Origin: Climacium dendroides
Lineage: Eukaryota > Streptophyta > Bryopsida > Hypnales > Climaciaceae
Direction: 5' to 3'
DNA: 64,000 nt
NCBI GenBank assembly: GCA_950106755.1
Contig: OX467090.1
Span: 10,043,489-10,107,488, forward strand
The notes under the pieces are model-generated. The model searched no databases. It saw nothing but the letters and a program-made list of their open reading frames with translations, and was not told the origin of the DNA. Every line of letters begins with the position of its first letter. Position 1 is the stretch's first letter. Both the position numbers and the translations under genes were made by a program. Below, one piece after another: positions 36,301-48,598 of this stretch.

Positions 36301-36700
36301 AAGAGCACCAATTCTCAACCACATCCAATACCCAACCTATAGGGTGTACTATTTCCAACCTCAAGTTGTGACTCAAGCTCATAATGTTTTTTTTAGTCCT
36401 TTTCAAGGTTGGGACTAATAAGGTTATGACACATATCTTGAAGTAGTGAGCAAGAAAGTAGAAAGTAGTGAGTGGAAAATAGTTCTTGAATGATTAGAAT
36501 TGGAAGACTCTAAATATTGTCTACTGGACCCGCTACTGGATAAGTACACTTTTTGGCTCCCAAAATGTATATTAATTTCAATTTTTAGGATAACATTTTG
36601 AAAATTTTGCTATCCCTATATTTCCTATCTTCCTATATGGGAAAAATTTCCACCACCTCATACCTCTTACCATTTGCTCCAAAATTGCTTAAATGATCAA
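36300..36700. repeat. Dispersed repeat 'ccaaccta..ggtgta', copy 2 (uninterrupted)
   Basis: Relative of 31270-32270 and 41130-41450. It lacks the CACTA element and the GTAAA-family element, so it supplies empty sites for both. Confidence 0.7.
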
Positions 36701-36730
36701 CCAAGGTAGGAGGTTTTAAAAGCATACAAT

Positions 36731-36840
36731 CTCTAAAATTGCCCACCTCCTCAAATGTACACTATTTGTACATGTTTCTTTTCCAAAGCCTTCAACAATG
36801 TACAAGCAATGTACATTTGAGGAGGTGGGCAATTTTAGAG
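36731..36840. mobile_element. 110-bp hairpin MITE, copy 4 (best preserved)
   Basis: The left end CTCTAAAATTGCCCACCTCC is perfectly mirrored at the right (GGAGGTGGGCAATTTTAGAG), and the match extends to about 30 bp through TCAAATGTACA. It is the cleanest of the four members found. Confidence 0.85.
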
Positions 36841-36862
36841 CGGTTTGCCATTTCAACTTTAA

Positions 36863-37920
36863 CCCCTAAAGGTTTTTGACTATGTTTTCACCAAAACCAT
36901 TCGAAAACTACCATCTCTAGTACAAGTACCAAATTTTTGACAAAAAAACATTTTTTGACACATCTAACTATAGGATCTTATAGTATTCTAGTTTGAAAAG
37001 ACATAGAAAAAATTTCAAAAATTTTCACCATGTAGATTGCAAGATATTTGAAGTGACAAATATCCTTTTTTAGTCCTTGCAAAAAATCGGGCAACTACAC
37101 TTCACAAGGTCACATTTGTATGAAAAAATGTCCAAAATGGTAGTATCCATTTGAATCATTCCATTTTGATTAATGAGATGAAAGTTATGAGGAGTTTTAG
37201 TTGTAGGTAGTTTGAAGGTGGTTATAGAATCTCTACTCTAAAATAAACTTCGAAGTCCTTTATTTAACACAATTTTTAATAATTCTGGAAAAATAATAAT
37301 AATAATTGGATGTAGATTGTTTATTAAAACATTACAACCATTGGAATTTTCATTTTTCAATTTCATAAATAAATCATTAACAATTTTGTATTTTAAATCA
37401 TTTTCTACTTCTTTCTACTTTCTATTTTTTTCCTATATGTTGTACAATTCCAAATGATTTGAAAATTTTCAAGCATGTAACCACCTTACCTTGAAGAATG
37501 AATCCAAAGAGTAACTAGCATTTTGGACATTTTTTTCATAATGATTTGACCTTAAGAATTGCAGTTGCTCAAATTTTTGCAGGGACAAAAAAAGGATTTT
37601 TGTTACTTCAAATGCTAATATCTTGCAATCTACACTATGAAAATTTCAGAATTTTTTTCTATATATTCTCAAACCAAATTAATATAAGATATTATGGTTA
37701 GATGTATCAAAAAAAAAATTCAAAAATTTGGTACTTATATTAGAAATGGTAGTTTTGGAGCAGTTTTGGTGAAAACATAGTCAAAATCCTTTAGGGGTTA
37801 AAGCTACTCCTTGGGCACATGCTGTGTGAAAATTTCAAAGAAAAAAAAAGTCCCATTTGTAGTGAGCTGCCCCAAATCGCTATCATGTTGCCAAAAAAAC
37901 GTTGTTTGGTCCTATAAGGG
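36863..37920. mobile_element. TTAA-flanked foldback element, ~1.06 kb
   Basis: TTAA at 36859-36862 and 37921-37924 bounds an element starting CCCCTAAAGG and ending CCTATAAGGG. From 36863 to about 37800 the two halves are inverse copies. Shared words include 'ttttgactatgttttcaccaaaac', 'ccaaattttt', 'gattgcaagatatt' and 'aatgtccaaaatg'. This gives arms of about 400 bp and an inner terminus at 37782-37800. The insertion splits a repeat whose uninterrupted relatives at 16153 and 26128 read 'caacttcaaaattt'; here the flanks read caactTTAA ... TTAAaattt. That gives a near-empty site and supports a 4-bp TTAA duplication. Confidence 0.8.
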
Positions 37921-37924
37921 TTAA

Positions 37925-40640
37925 AATTTCATAACTAATTCCACTAAGCTCCAAAAAATATGAAACGACTTTGATTAAATGCCAATTCCACTTGTCTTTC
38001 AAGGAAAATTTACTGAAAAATATTTCTAGAAGCTTCACCTCCCTCAAATTCAGTTTCGGCTCTGAAATGGACAATTTATGGACCTCCTCCCAATTTAATG
38101 TAACTGCTCTGTCTGTGCGTTTGTTCAGTCGATCCAATCCATCTCGAATCTTGTAGGGAACAGGTTCCAATGGAGATTTCTATGACAGGGTACAGGACTG
38201 CCTCATCCTGCAAAGTCTTCCAAGTTGTTAAAATTGTGCCATCCAAGGTGGGCTTGGTGAGGTGGATTTAACCCCGGGAAAACGCAAGAATTTTTTATTT
38301 GCCACATATGATTTTTTTTTTTTTTTTTTTCAAATTCTGAATTCATATTTGCAATCAGAGACCCCAAATTAGCTGGGTGAGGTCTACAACATACCCTAGA
38401 CGTGGCTCAAAATAGGGGACTTTTTTTTTTTTTTTTTTTTTTTTAACTCTAAAATACAATTTTTTTTCCCCTGTTGGGCCCACCTTCGATGGCATGATTT
38501 AACGTCTTGCTAAGTTTTCTGTAAACATAACATACCTTACATTGGGGGATTCAAGGTACGTTCACACTAGTATGTGTTAGGGGTGATGTTTGTAATGTAA
38601 TGTGAATTTGGTCCCAACATAGGTCTAAATTAGTTCCTAAGACCTTCAATAACAACACTGTTTAACACCAAGTGTGAACAAACCTTCAGTAGAAGGCACA
38701 CTCTTTTGTTCACTTAGGTACTATCTGTTGACATTCATGTGTGTAAAAGCCGTGAGCAACTCAGCGGGGGGGCACAAAGCCCCCTTCAATAACACACAAG
38801 CAAAGATTAAGGTAGAACTACCCATTACCATATAGATTTGCTATCTAGGTACTTTGGAGAAGCTATGTATGAGCTCTCATATTTTTCCAGAGATTGAATT
38901 GTTTGAGAGAAGTCAATTGCAAAAAGAATGAAGACATTCTGACAAGAATTGAATTTTTTTTTGTGATTTTTCAAAGTTGAAATGTAAAACTGTGAGTAGA
39001 CCCTTGGTAAAGCATGACGAAAATGTTGTTGAAGAGTGGGCTGATGTGTCCGCTCCCCAGTGCATTGCCATCATGATCATGGATGAGTAAGATTATGACG
39101 ATAAGATGGACCAGTGACGGAAATGGGAGGAACCTGTAGGTGGGGGAATTGGGTAAATGGTGGTAATGCGTAGTTCTACCTTACATCAAGGAGTCAGGTA
39201 AAATGAAATTCCAGACCTTGAGTCCCTAGCGACGAAACACCGGAGCCCACAGAGATTCAAATTGCATCCTAATTGAAGCCAATTTTTCTTTACTACTAAT
39301 CCTAAGGGAGAAGTCCTTCAAAATAGCCATACCAGTATGATTAAGTGGAAGTCCAGGCGAGATTCATGACTCTCTTGGTGCTAAACTCCATAGAGCTATA
39401 ACTTTGAATTACTTTGAATTACTTTGAATTACTTTGAATTAATTATTCTAGTAAAAAATCACAACAGGCTCCCCTTGTTTGGTTGAAATTTGATAAGATT
39501 TGGCTTACCTCTCCAGTCCTTGCCTCTTGGGACGGAGATTACATTAGATAGACTGGTAGTGGTCCTCTAGGTTGTCAGTTCTATTAGCTTTTCTTGCTCT
39601 CATGCTCTTTTTTGTGTGTTCTTGTTTTTTTTTCTCTTTTGTCCAACCTTCGGGTTTGGCTGTTTTGTATTGGTGCTTTTTTTTTAATGCAATGGGTCCT
39701 CCATTTGTGCAAAAAAACAAACAAAAACAAACAAACTTTGAATTACACTTTTCCACTCAAATATGCCATAACAAGAAGGATCTAAAAATTTCCCAAGGCT
39801 GATAATCATACACATATTTGCCCACTTCGAACTCATCTTTGAAAGCCATCCTTCCTAGTAATGCTTGCTTAAAACAATTTAACCCCCAAATGATGGACCT
39901 ATGACCGTTGATTTCAAGTCTCACTATCATCACTCAGTTTGTTGCCATTTTGCAACTAGATATGTATGAAAAAAAAATTTAATTTATTTTTCAGAGATGA
40001 AACAAAATGTCTTCTTTGTTGCACCAAAATTTTAGATTTTTTTGGTTGTAAATAATGGATTTCTTTGTGAATTTTTGTAGATATAATGAAGAAAAATCAT
40101 ATCAAATAGAAAATGATTTCAAAAAATCTGAAAATTCCACCATGTGTGCATATTATAGTGATGAACAACATGGTGTAAACTCATTTTCCGTTCCATTCTA
40201 TAATTAGAACGTAGTAGACAATGAAAATACATCCAAAGTTCAAATTGCAATAAAAAATTGATTATTAGGAATTTTTTCAAGATTCAAATTGGAGTAGAAA
40301 CTAGAGTGAATGAACTTTATTTTGTTAGTTGGTCTTAAATTCAAAAAAATATCATTTTTATAGAGAAATTTCAGATTTAAAGCAAGGAACAACAACTTTC
40401 TAAAATACACTAAAATAGCGTATTTTGTGATCCGTTTTTTTAGTAACTTCTCATTTATATGAAGACAAACAATAGCATAACTCCAAACTCAACTAGATTA
40501 TCTTCATAACCCAACATGGAAGGTCAACAAGAAAGAAGTGGATGAAAAGCTGCTTTCCAGCTCTCTACAGTTCAAGAAACATTCATCCAAAAGACACAAA
40601 ATGGCCTCGTCGTCATTTTTGGGTTAATGCCAGAATATGA
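37925..40640. other. Intergenic with decayed repeat pieces
   Basis: 37925-38110 continues the segmental repeat related to 16150-16350. 38270-38460 holds a decayed GGGCCA-family MITE with long T tracts. ACTTTGAATT is repeated about four times at 39408-39440. No gene seen. Confidence 0.5.
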
Positions 40641-40649
40641 AAAACAATA

Positions 40650-40860
40650 TTAAAGGCATTGAATTTTCCTCCACAGCTCAACTACATACTTACAATCCCA
40701 AAACAAATGTGTTGCAGTTTCCATAAAGGAACTCCACAATGGGCACCCATGATCTGCTTGCGGAACCCTCCAGGCTAGCCATTCACAAGTTACTACTCCT
40801 TTGTTGAGGATTTGCCAAATTAATTGCTGACATTCATGCAAAAACAAATTTGGTAGAGAT
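40650..40860 (-). pseudogene. LINE retrotransposon remnant: zf-RVT (zinc-binding) domain
   Basis: A minus-strand frame of about 65 codons has the layout of the zinc-binding domain that follows reverse transcriptase in plant LINEs. It shows an LxWxILNKGV-like segment, then the pattern C-P-L-W ... E-T-A-T-H-L-F-W-D-C ... V-V-E-L-W. The expected first cysteine of the CxxC pair (C-P-L-C) is a tryptophan here. No reverse transcriptase or endonuclease frame was found nearby, so this is a short dead fragment. Confidence 0.65.
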
Positions 40861-42026
40861 TTTGGAATTGTTGTAAAGTATGTAGAAGCGCGTTTTTTTT
40901 TGTCAAGGAATGTATAATTTTAGTACCAAGTTTATGGGTAAGCTAATAGGGTCTTTTAGTCCTTCAATGCTCACTTGGTAGGCAAGTTTACATCTAATTT
41001 AAGCAAAAAGACAAAAGCAGTCCACCAATTGTCTTGTTGGGGTGGGCAAGCGGGATTAAGGAGGACTTGAAGTTTCACTAATATTGGTAGGCAACTACAT
41101 TCATGGAGATTAGTGAATCTAAGGTTGAAGCACTACTTGTCAACCATGCCCAACACCCAACCTGCAAAGGGGTAGTATTTCCAATGAAGGCCAGAATAAT
41201 TTTCCAACCCAAGCTAGAATGTGTGTTTTTGGTCTTTTACAAAGTTGGAACTAATAAGGTTATGACACGTGTCGTAGAGTAGTGAGCAAGAAAGTAAAAA
41301 ATAGTGAGTAAGAAAGTAATTCTTGAATGATTGGAATTAGAAGATTCTATACATTGACTACTGGTGAAGTGCATTTTTTGGCTTCCAAAATTCACCACCT
41401 CATATTGTACATGGTCTACTCTAAAATCACTTAAAAGATCAGCTATTGGTGCTTCAACCTTAATACGTGTGAATTTTTTTATTGTTTCCCTCCCCACCCA
41501 CCAGAGCCATATGAAAGTGCAATGCCTATTTTTCCATATAGCATCTATTGTGCAGTTTCTCTAATGACCAATACATATAAGGAGGTCCTCATGGTAGGCT
41601 TCCATATGAAGTCGAGAGTTAGTGGAGCTTGTTGATCATTAGTGGAATGGGTGTCTTGTTTATTTGGAACTTCCATTCCACCAGTGATTGACAAGTTCTA
41701 CTGGCCACCAAGTCCACATGGAAGCCTGGCCTTAGTGGACAATACAATATGGGGCACGCTCATTATTGTATTAAAATAATTTGTTTTGGGGGGGAATATT
41801 TTGTGAAGATGGAGAATAATGTGTAAGACTTCAATTTTTTTTGAAATTTGTATAAAAATGTAAATGAGGGTTTGAGGTCATGAAATTATCTTTACAATAT
41901 CGAGCCAAAATTTGAGCTACAAAATTCAATATGGATAATTGTATATTCAATTTATAAATTTTTAAATAAATATTTATCCTAAATAAAACATCCTATTACT
42001 ACATTTTTCAATTTTGAAGTGCTGCA
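40861..42026. repeat. Intergenic with dispersed repeat copy 3
   Basis: 41130-41450 is the third, uninterrupted relative of the repeat at 31270 and 36300 ('cccaacacccaacctgcaa', 'ggttatgacacgtgtc', 'gtagtgagcaagaaagta'). The rest shows nothing recognisable. Confidence 0.55.
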
Positions 42027-42030
42027 TTAA

Positions 42031-42901
42031 CTCCTAAAGTACGTTTTTTTGGCAACATAGAGTTTTTGGTCATCCATTTACAAATGGAATTTTGATTTGT
42101 TTTCTTTAATATTTTAATACTACAACTATATGGTTGAGAAGTAGTTTCAAATGAAACAATTTTAATGACATTTGACTACATGGTTAAAAATTTATGATAT
42201 GATGTGTAGTTTCTTTCAAAGTGTGGGCAACCTAGGAAAAAAAATCACTTTAAAAAAATTTGAACTTGATTTTTTATATTTTTATGTATCTTAAATAATT
42301 CTATTTTGATTATTGAGATCATTATTTTGAAGAGTTTTTGTTGGAGGCAATTACAAATCTCTACCCTAAAATAAACTTTAGAGTCTTGGTTTGAACTCAA
42401 TTTTCAATGTTTTTGGCAAAAATTAAAATATAGGATGTGCATTGTTTATTATAACATTACAATTGTAGGGATTGAAAATTTTCAATTCTATAACTAAATT
42501 CTGAATGATTTAGTATTTTTAATCACACTTTACATCTACTTGCTATTTTTCAAGCATGAATGTGAGATATTGTTTTTTTGAATACTTATGTATGTATTCC
42601 CAATTTATTTATTCAAAACATTATGAAGAGATGCAAATACACATTTGGGATAAAAAATTTGAAAGATGAAACTTACCATTTGGGAAGAGTTGAAATCACT
42701 TCTTTTTGAAATTCAAAGCATCGTGATCTTGGAATTGATAAAGTTTTATATTCTGAAAATTTAGGGCGGTGTACAAGTTAACTAAAGAATCCTAAGGCTA
42801 GATTTGTTAATGACTAAGTATAGAGGAGGATTATAGCTTTACTTTGAATATAAATATTTTAAAGCAACTTTGGGCCTAAAAACTTTGATATCCTTTAGAA
42901 G
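42031..42901. mobile_element. TTAA-flanked element, diverged copy, ~871 bp
   Basis: TTAA lies at 42027-42030 and 42902-42905. The ends are CTCCTAAAG and CTTTAGAAG. The left end resembles the inverse of the right end of 36863-37920 (shared 'acgtttttttggcaacat' and 'acaaatgg.a.ttt'). It is strongly diverged, so older. Confidence 0.6.
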
Positions 42902-42905
42902 TTAA

Positions 42906-44335
42906 AATTGAAACTACATTTTTAACTATTTAATGTATATTGAATGCAATATAAAAAATTGGATTTTTTTTCTACCAATACATTGTTGACTATGCCAATC
43001 TATTTTAATAGTCTATATAAAATACATCCATTTATAGAAAATCGTAGAATGGATTGAATAAAATTATTGTAAATTTATTTTATAATCTTTCTTGTAATTG
43101 AGTTGTATTTTCACTATCTTTTTATAATACCAAATGTCAAGTTCTAAATTTGGATACACGTGAGGTGATTATATTTTAAAAATGTGGATAATTTTATAGT
43201 GTTTAATACTAACTACAACTAAATAAAATGCAGAGACTATTCCTAATAGATGCTTCATTTGTGATGGACTTTGGGTCCATGATATCATTATTGTTATTAT
43301 TATTAGAACAATGTGAAGGATTTCTCTAATGACAAAATTGCTTCTTTGAGTTTTAATTTTCCAATCTAGACTATTCAACCATGTAAAACATTCCAATTTG
43401 ATGTAAAAAAAAGACCTAGTTATGGACTCAAATATTCTCTACAAAATAATGTTCATGATGTTTATATTATAATAAAGTAATTATATTTAAAATCATTTGA
43501 GCATGGTTCTTAAATATGTGGTTATTTATTAAATCTTAGTAGGAGTAAATGAAGATTCTAGTTTCTCTTTTTTTCATGCATACATGAATATTGTGTGAAT
43601 AACCACCATTTTTCCAATGTGCTAAACATAGATGTATCCAAAATCAACCTCTAAATCAACCCCTAGTTATACATTTTAGACATGATTATCATAGAGTTAG
43701 TTTTAGAAACATGTTGCAATAGATGCATTTTTACCTTATCAGTATTAAGGCAGGAGCACCCAATGGCATGAGTGTACCCAATGACATCACTTTTTAGGTA
43801 AGAATAATGATTTTAAAATATAAATGTAGGTCAACTATAAATAACTTATTATTTTGGTCGATTAAAATAAACTATCTACAGTTTTTCTACATTTAAGTTT
43901 TGAAATGACTATCATATGTAGAAAGTGATGGCATTAGACTTAAGCCCCAAATTCAGCTTCAAAACTGCTCAGTTTTCATCCATTGACGATATCATCCGTT
44001 CAAATTCTGTTACATCCAAGTTTCAAATGCTGTGAGCACGATTAGCATATCCTGTCAACAGCTCTTCTTGGTTCATCCACTCTACATCAACAGCAATCAT
44101 CAGAACCGACGCCTTTCATCCTATTCTCATGATTACATCCATCCTTGTGCATCCATAGTTCATCCGGACTCTGCGCCGTTGCCAAGGAGAGAGACGAAGT
44201 GCTGCCACCGCAGCAGAAAGCAAGCGTCTCTAACATCCTTGTTTTAAGATACCTCCCGTGTTGCTGAACTTATTCGGATCGGATCAGCAGAAGAAAATTC
44301 ATTCCTGAGCACATTTGTCGGAAAATTCATTCAAA
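42906..44335 (+). promoter_or_regulatory. AT-rich intergenic and upstream region of the ATP synthase d gene
   Basis: AT-rich until about 43940, then GC rises into the presumed 5' leader (about 43960-44335). Open frames in the leader are chance frames. No TATA box or transcription start can be fixed. Confidence 0.35.
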
Positions 44336-46879
44336 ATGAGCAAGGCCTCGTCGAAGGTGGGCAAGGCCGTGGACTGGGAGAAGCTGAATAAGGTCGTGAC
44401 TTCGGCGGAGGGGAAGTCGAAGCTGCAGGCGATGCGTCGAGCTTACGATGACATTGCCGGCACTATCCAGGAGAGGTTCACCATGGTAAGAATTCTTTCT
44501 TTATTAACACAACACGGTTTCTTATTCTTTTTCAAAACAAATACAACGTATTGTTCATGAATTGGAGACAATACTCAATATTCGTTCCTGACGCCTTTCT
44601 CAGGAAATATTTATGAAGCCTGATCTGTGCGATGTATAGTTTATTAATGTTAGGTTTTCGAAAAGGTGTTTTACAAAGAAATCTTGGTATAGTAGTCGTA
44701 TCTGCGAGGTCAAGGTCATTGGAGGGAGTTAAATCAAGATCAAGGAGAGTTTCGCCATTGTGCTAACGACTATTTTTAGTAAATGTCTTGTCTGGATTCA
44801 GTTTCTCGTTTCAAGAATTACGGTGAGATTCTTCACTTAAAAAATACTGTGAATTCCTTTGGAGGTTTTCGAAGACCAAGATGTCTTGGTTGAAATTCAG
44901 TTTCGGTTTCAAGAATTGTCTACTTCTTGAAGACATTTCGCAATATTCACTGAAACTGGTTGCATGCTGACATACTGTATTCCTAGTCCGTGTTCGAATA
45001 TGAAGCCTGATGTGTGAGACGTGAAGTTCGCTAATGCTTGGTCTTTGAAGTGGTACTCTAAAGAAATCATGGTTTAGGCAGTCCTACGTGCATTGTTAAT
45101 GTCATTGGGTTGAGCCTGATCAAGATCCAGGAGAAGTTCATCAATGTAAGAAATTTTGACTTTGCTCAAAATTTCAGTTTCTATTCAACAGAATTGTTGA
45201 CCGATTCTTGGAGTTATTTCGAAATATTCCAAAGCCGGTTCCTGGCGTATGCTGTGATAAGTGAAGCCTGATGCAAATCGCATGTTATCTGCTAATTTTA
45301 GGTCTTTATTATCTTGGTTTCAATAGTCTTAGCTGCGAGGCCATTGTCATTATCTGGAATTGATCAAGCTTCTGTGTGCTCGTTCTTGAAATGAATTCCG
45401 GACTAAGGATGCTTTTCCAAGAGCAGATTTCTAACCACGTCAATGACTCTTATGCGACTTTTTATGAGTAGGTTCTTTAAAAAAGAAATTGATGCGGAAA
45501 TAAGAATTTGGCGGAATGAGGCCTGAATGTCTGAAACTGAATGTTCTTCCGTGTCTTTCAATCGAAGCACATGTTCCAAACTGAAGGTTTGAAAGTCGAA
45601 CCTTCGCCATTGAGATGAATAGGTGGTTCTATTTTCGTTACTGATTTGCAGCCTTCTTATGCAAATGCAGAGACCTCCAAGCATCAACTGGGACTTTTAC
45701 AAGCAGCAGCTGGGACCGAAAATCGTAGATATTTTTGAAAAAGCGGTCGATTGTGAGTCTGATACGATTGCCCTTACATCTGCCATTGTGTCACGGATTC
45801 AAACTGATTCAAGCATTTCCCGTCTGTTTAGAGTTTGTGCTTGGTTGAGAATTTCAGTGTTTCATGGTCGTTGTTCATGTGCAAGTGCAATTGAGGTGAC
45901 ATGTTCAGGAGAAATCCCACAAATTGTAATGGGAATCACGATGCCTGATCTCACTGTTGAATCCCAGTTGAGCAATGAGTCATTCTTTTTTTCCGGGTAA
46001 TCTCATGTAGGAATATAAAGTTATGCTAACATGAAGATCTCTGAATGGGCATTTCAGCTCTTGATAAGGAGGTTCCTGACTATGAGTGCGAGTTCACCGA
46101 AGACTACAAGGCCAAGCACCGGTCTTTGGTACAATTGTGCTCTTGATCCCGAGATTGGTTCGATAGTTTGCGTGTTTATCCCTGTGCGATATGAGAGAGA
46201 CTAAGGCCTCTTATTACAATGCTTCTCCAACAAAATCTTGCTTCATGACTGTCTATATTTGTTTGTTCTTGAATGCTCTTTCTTCTTATAATTCTCCGGT
46301 AAAATGAATGGATTCGTATGTCAGTATCCAGAAATCACGTCTTTGCTTTGACAGATTTTTCTATCCTGGTAGTAAAGACCTGAGGATATGATTGAATTTG
46401 GTTTCTTCATGCCCAGTTGGCCTTGGCCGAAGAGAAGGAAGCGGATTCCAAGAGAAAAATTATTGCTATTGACAAGGAACTTGCAAGAATTAGAGAGGAG
46501 AAGGTACGTCAATTATCCCGCCTTGCTGGAACAGTTGGAGAACTTTATGCTTACCATGATGGCTTGTATAACGCAGTGACGTTCACTCGCGTTAGATTTT
46601 AGGAACAGGAAAACTGGAGTAAGCACTCCGGAGACCTTGACACTCCTGGATTTAAATGCCATGTAGCAGCTTTGGACAGTCATTTGTGGCATATTATGAG
46701 AAATGTGGAAAACTCTTTTTCGATCCCCTGCTTGAGATGAATTAGGTCCTGAAATGTTCAAGCGCTACGTTTGATTTCAGGAAGGATTGGCCACAATAAC
46801 AGTTGACGAATACTACTCCAAGCATCCGGCGGTGGGGGCCAAAATTGACGACGAGATCAGGAACCACAATTGGGGGTAA
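44336..46879 (+). CDS. ATPQ: ATP synthase subunit d, mitochondrial (F1Fo peripheral stalk)
   Basis: Subunit d is part of the peripheral stalk that holds F1 against rotation in the mitochondrial ATP synthase. Five exons join in frame: 44336-44485, 45671-45752, 46058-46128, 46417-46503 and 46781-46879. All junctions are GT-AG. They give 489 nt, or 162 aa, close to the 168 aa of the Arabidopsis protein. Family landmarks are in order: VDWEKLNKVV near residue 13, RRAYDDIAGTIQERF at the end of exon 1, INWDFYKQ at the start of exon 2, the charged helix LALAEEKEADSK..IDKEL in exon 4, and the C-terminus TVDEYYSKHP..KIDDEIRNHNWG, a plant hallmark. As in other plants there is no obvious cleavable presequence. 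Intron 1 is the longest at about 1.2 kb. The GC content of the exons contrasts with the AT-rich flanks. Confidence 0.96.
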
Positions 46880-48150
46880 ATCCATCGCTGGTTCGACTGC
46901 CAGCAGGCATCAGAGGTTCGGAGAAACTGGAGCATGGAGAGGTCAATACTTTCCAAGTCTACTGTGATGGAGAACTGTTGAAATCAGGGATCCTGGCTGG
47001 CCTGCAGGCTAGGGCCATGCTATCTGCTTCCAGAACTTGGAAAATTCCAGAGTACCATTTTGCGTACTGCCATTGCTAGAGTCAGTGCGGTTTCCGGTAC
47101 CATCAGAATTCAGAACAGATTGAATTTAACATTTGACTAGAATATTGTCTGAGTTGAGTTTCGTACCTTCAGGACAGAAAGCAACCGACAAAGCTACAGT
47201 TTACGGCTCAATGGACGCATTACTCACCCTTCTGGTGAGAGTGAAGGGCAGGCCGCTATGCCTGCCTTTCAGAGCCCACTTCTTATGGAAGCCAGTTTTG
47301 ACGATAACACAATATTTTCATGTCCATTGCAGCACAAAAACGGAACCCGTTGCATATAAGTTACAGGTGATGTGTTGAGCTGAAGCACACTGGGATGCTA
47401 TTCCAGGGCGGGCGACTATTCACTTAAAGGGAATCTTTAAGCAAAGCCGTCAATTCAACTTCCATGAATCTACTTGAACGCAGCAGCAGCTTCAGCATGC
47501 TTGAGAGAAGTATCCATTTCCGTGGAGAGTCGCATTGAAATGACCTCAACTGTGGGTTTCTGTCAGTGCTTCAGAACAACAGATGCTATACTTCACATGA
47601 GCCACTAGGTACGAGAACCCAATTCCAACAGCGTTGTAGTTCAAACACCCTACAAACATGGACCAAGGTTACATATTGGTTAGGAGGATGTACGCCACCA
47701 TTGGATGTAGGTCATCTGAAAGAAACTTGGACTTTCTTTCTTTTTGCAAACAAAATCCAAATGATACAAAATGAAGTGCACTGGAATCACCTTTCAATTG
47801 CAAACAAGGCTTAAACAACTTGATTTCTATGCAGCCCTAATGTTTAATTGCTAGTTGCTTAAAATGAAACAAAGACTTGTTAGAATTTTGAATTAAGTGA
47901 TGTGAATGAGTCTGATTGTGAGAAATACCATATAGAGTCACTTCGCCGAGAGGTCAACCAAAAATCTAAATTAAAACTCCATAATGGTACAAAAAGCTAG
48001 GATTTTGAGATACAACTATACTCTTCATATCAAATGTTTAGTTACCAATTCAATATAGAAAATGATAGGTCATTTTATTGGATGTCCACCCAACAAGTAC
48101 TATCAAATCTTTTATTATGCTGTGAATAACACTAGAGGTCTTCTATAACT
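46880..48150. other. 3' flank of the ATP synthase d gene
   Basis: Moderate-GC sequence for about 500 bp that is probably the 3' UTR, then AT-rich DNA. Short open frames just after the stop codon are not conserved-looking and are left out. Confidence 0.4.
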
Positions 48151-48598
48151 CGTAAATGAAATGGCCATGCTCACCAATCACAATATTGTACAGAATCCTT
48201 GTAAGCAACCTCTCAATTGAGATGAAAAGGATTACATAACACATGAAAAGTAATCCGTGACACCTTGGTTTAGTAAAGTTTGAGCCGTAAATGAAATGGC
48301 CATGCTCACCAATCACAATATTGTACAGAATCCTTGTAAGCAACCTCTCAATTGAGATGAAAAGGATTACATAACACATGAAAAGTAATCCGTGACACCT
48401 TGGTTTAGTAAAGTTTGAGCCGTAAATGAAATGGCCATGCTCACCAATCACAATATTGTACAGAATCCTTGTAAGCAACCTCTCAATTGAGATGAAAAGG
48501 ATTACATAACACATGAAAAGTAAGCAACCTCTCAATTGAGATGAAAAGGATTACATAACACATGAAAAGTAATCCGTGACACCTTGGTTTAGTAAAGT
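48151..48598. repeat. 135-bp tandem repeat, three full copies plus a partial
   Basis: CGTAAATGAAATGGCCATGC starts at 48151, 48286 and 48421, a period of exactly 135 bp. The copies are almost identical. A fourth, partial unit (about 48523-48598) is joined out of register: after 'catgaaaagta' it restarts at 'agcaacctctcaattgagatg'. Because 135 is a multiple of three, a minus-strand frame is open across the array for about 130 codons. Its hydrophobic repeats look like chance translation, not a membrane protein. Confidence 0.92.

Noticed and set aside
44032..44247. 71-codon frame upstream of the ATP synthase d start
   Set aside because: Ser/His-rich chance frame in the 5' leader, with no family match.
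46870..47079. Open frame just after the ATP synthase d gene
   Set aside because: It begins inside the last exon in another frame and continues into the 3' UTR. Not conserved-looking.
48143..48535. Minus-strand 130-codon frame with hydrophobic repeats
   Set aside because: It is the 135-bp tandem array translated. It has no start or conserved context beyond the array.
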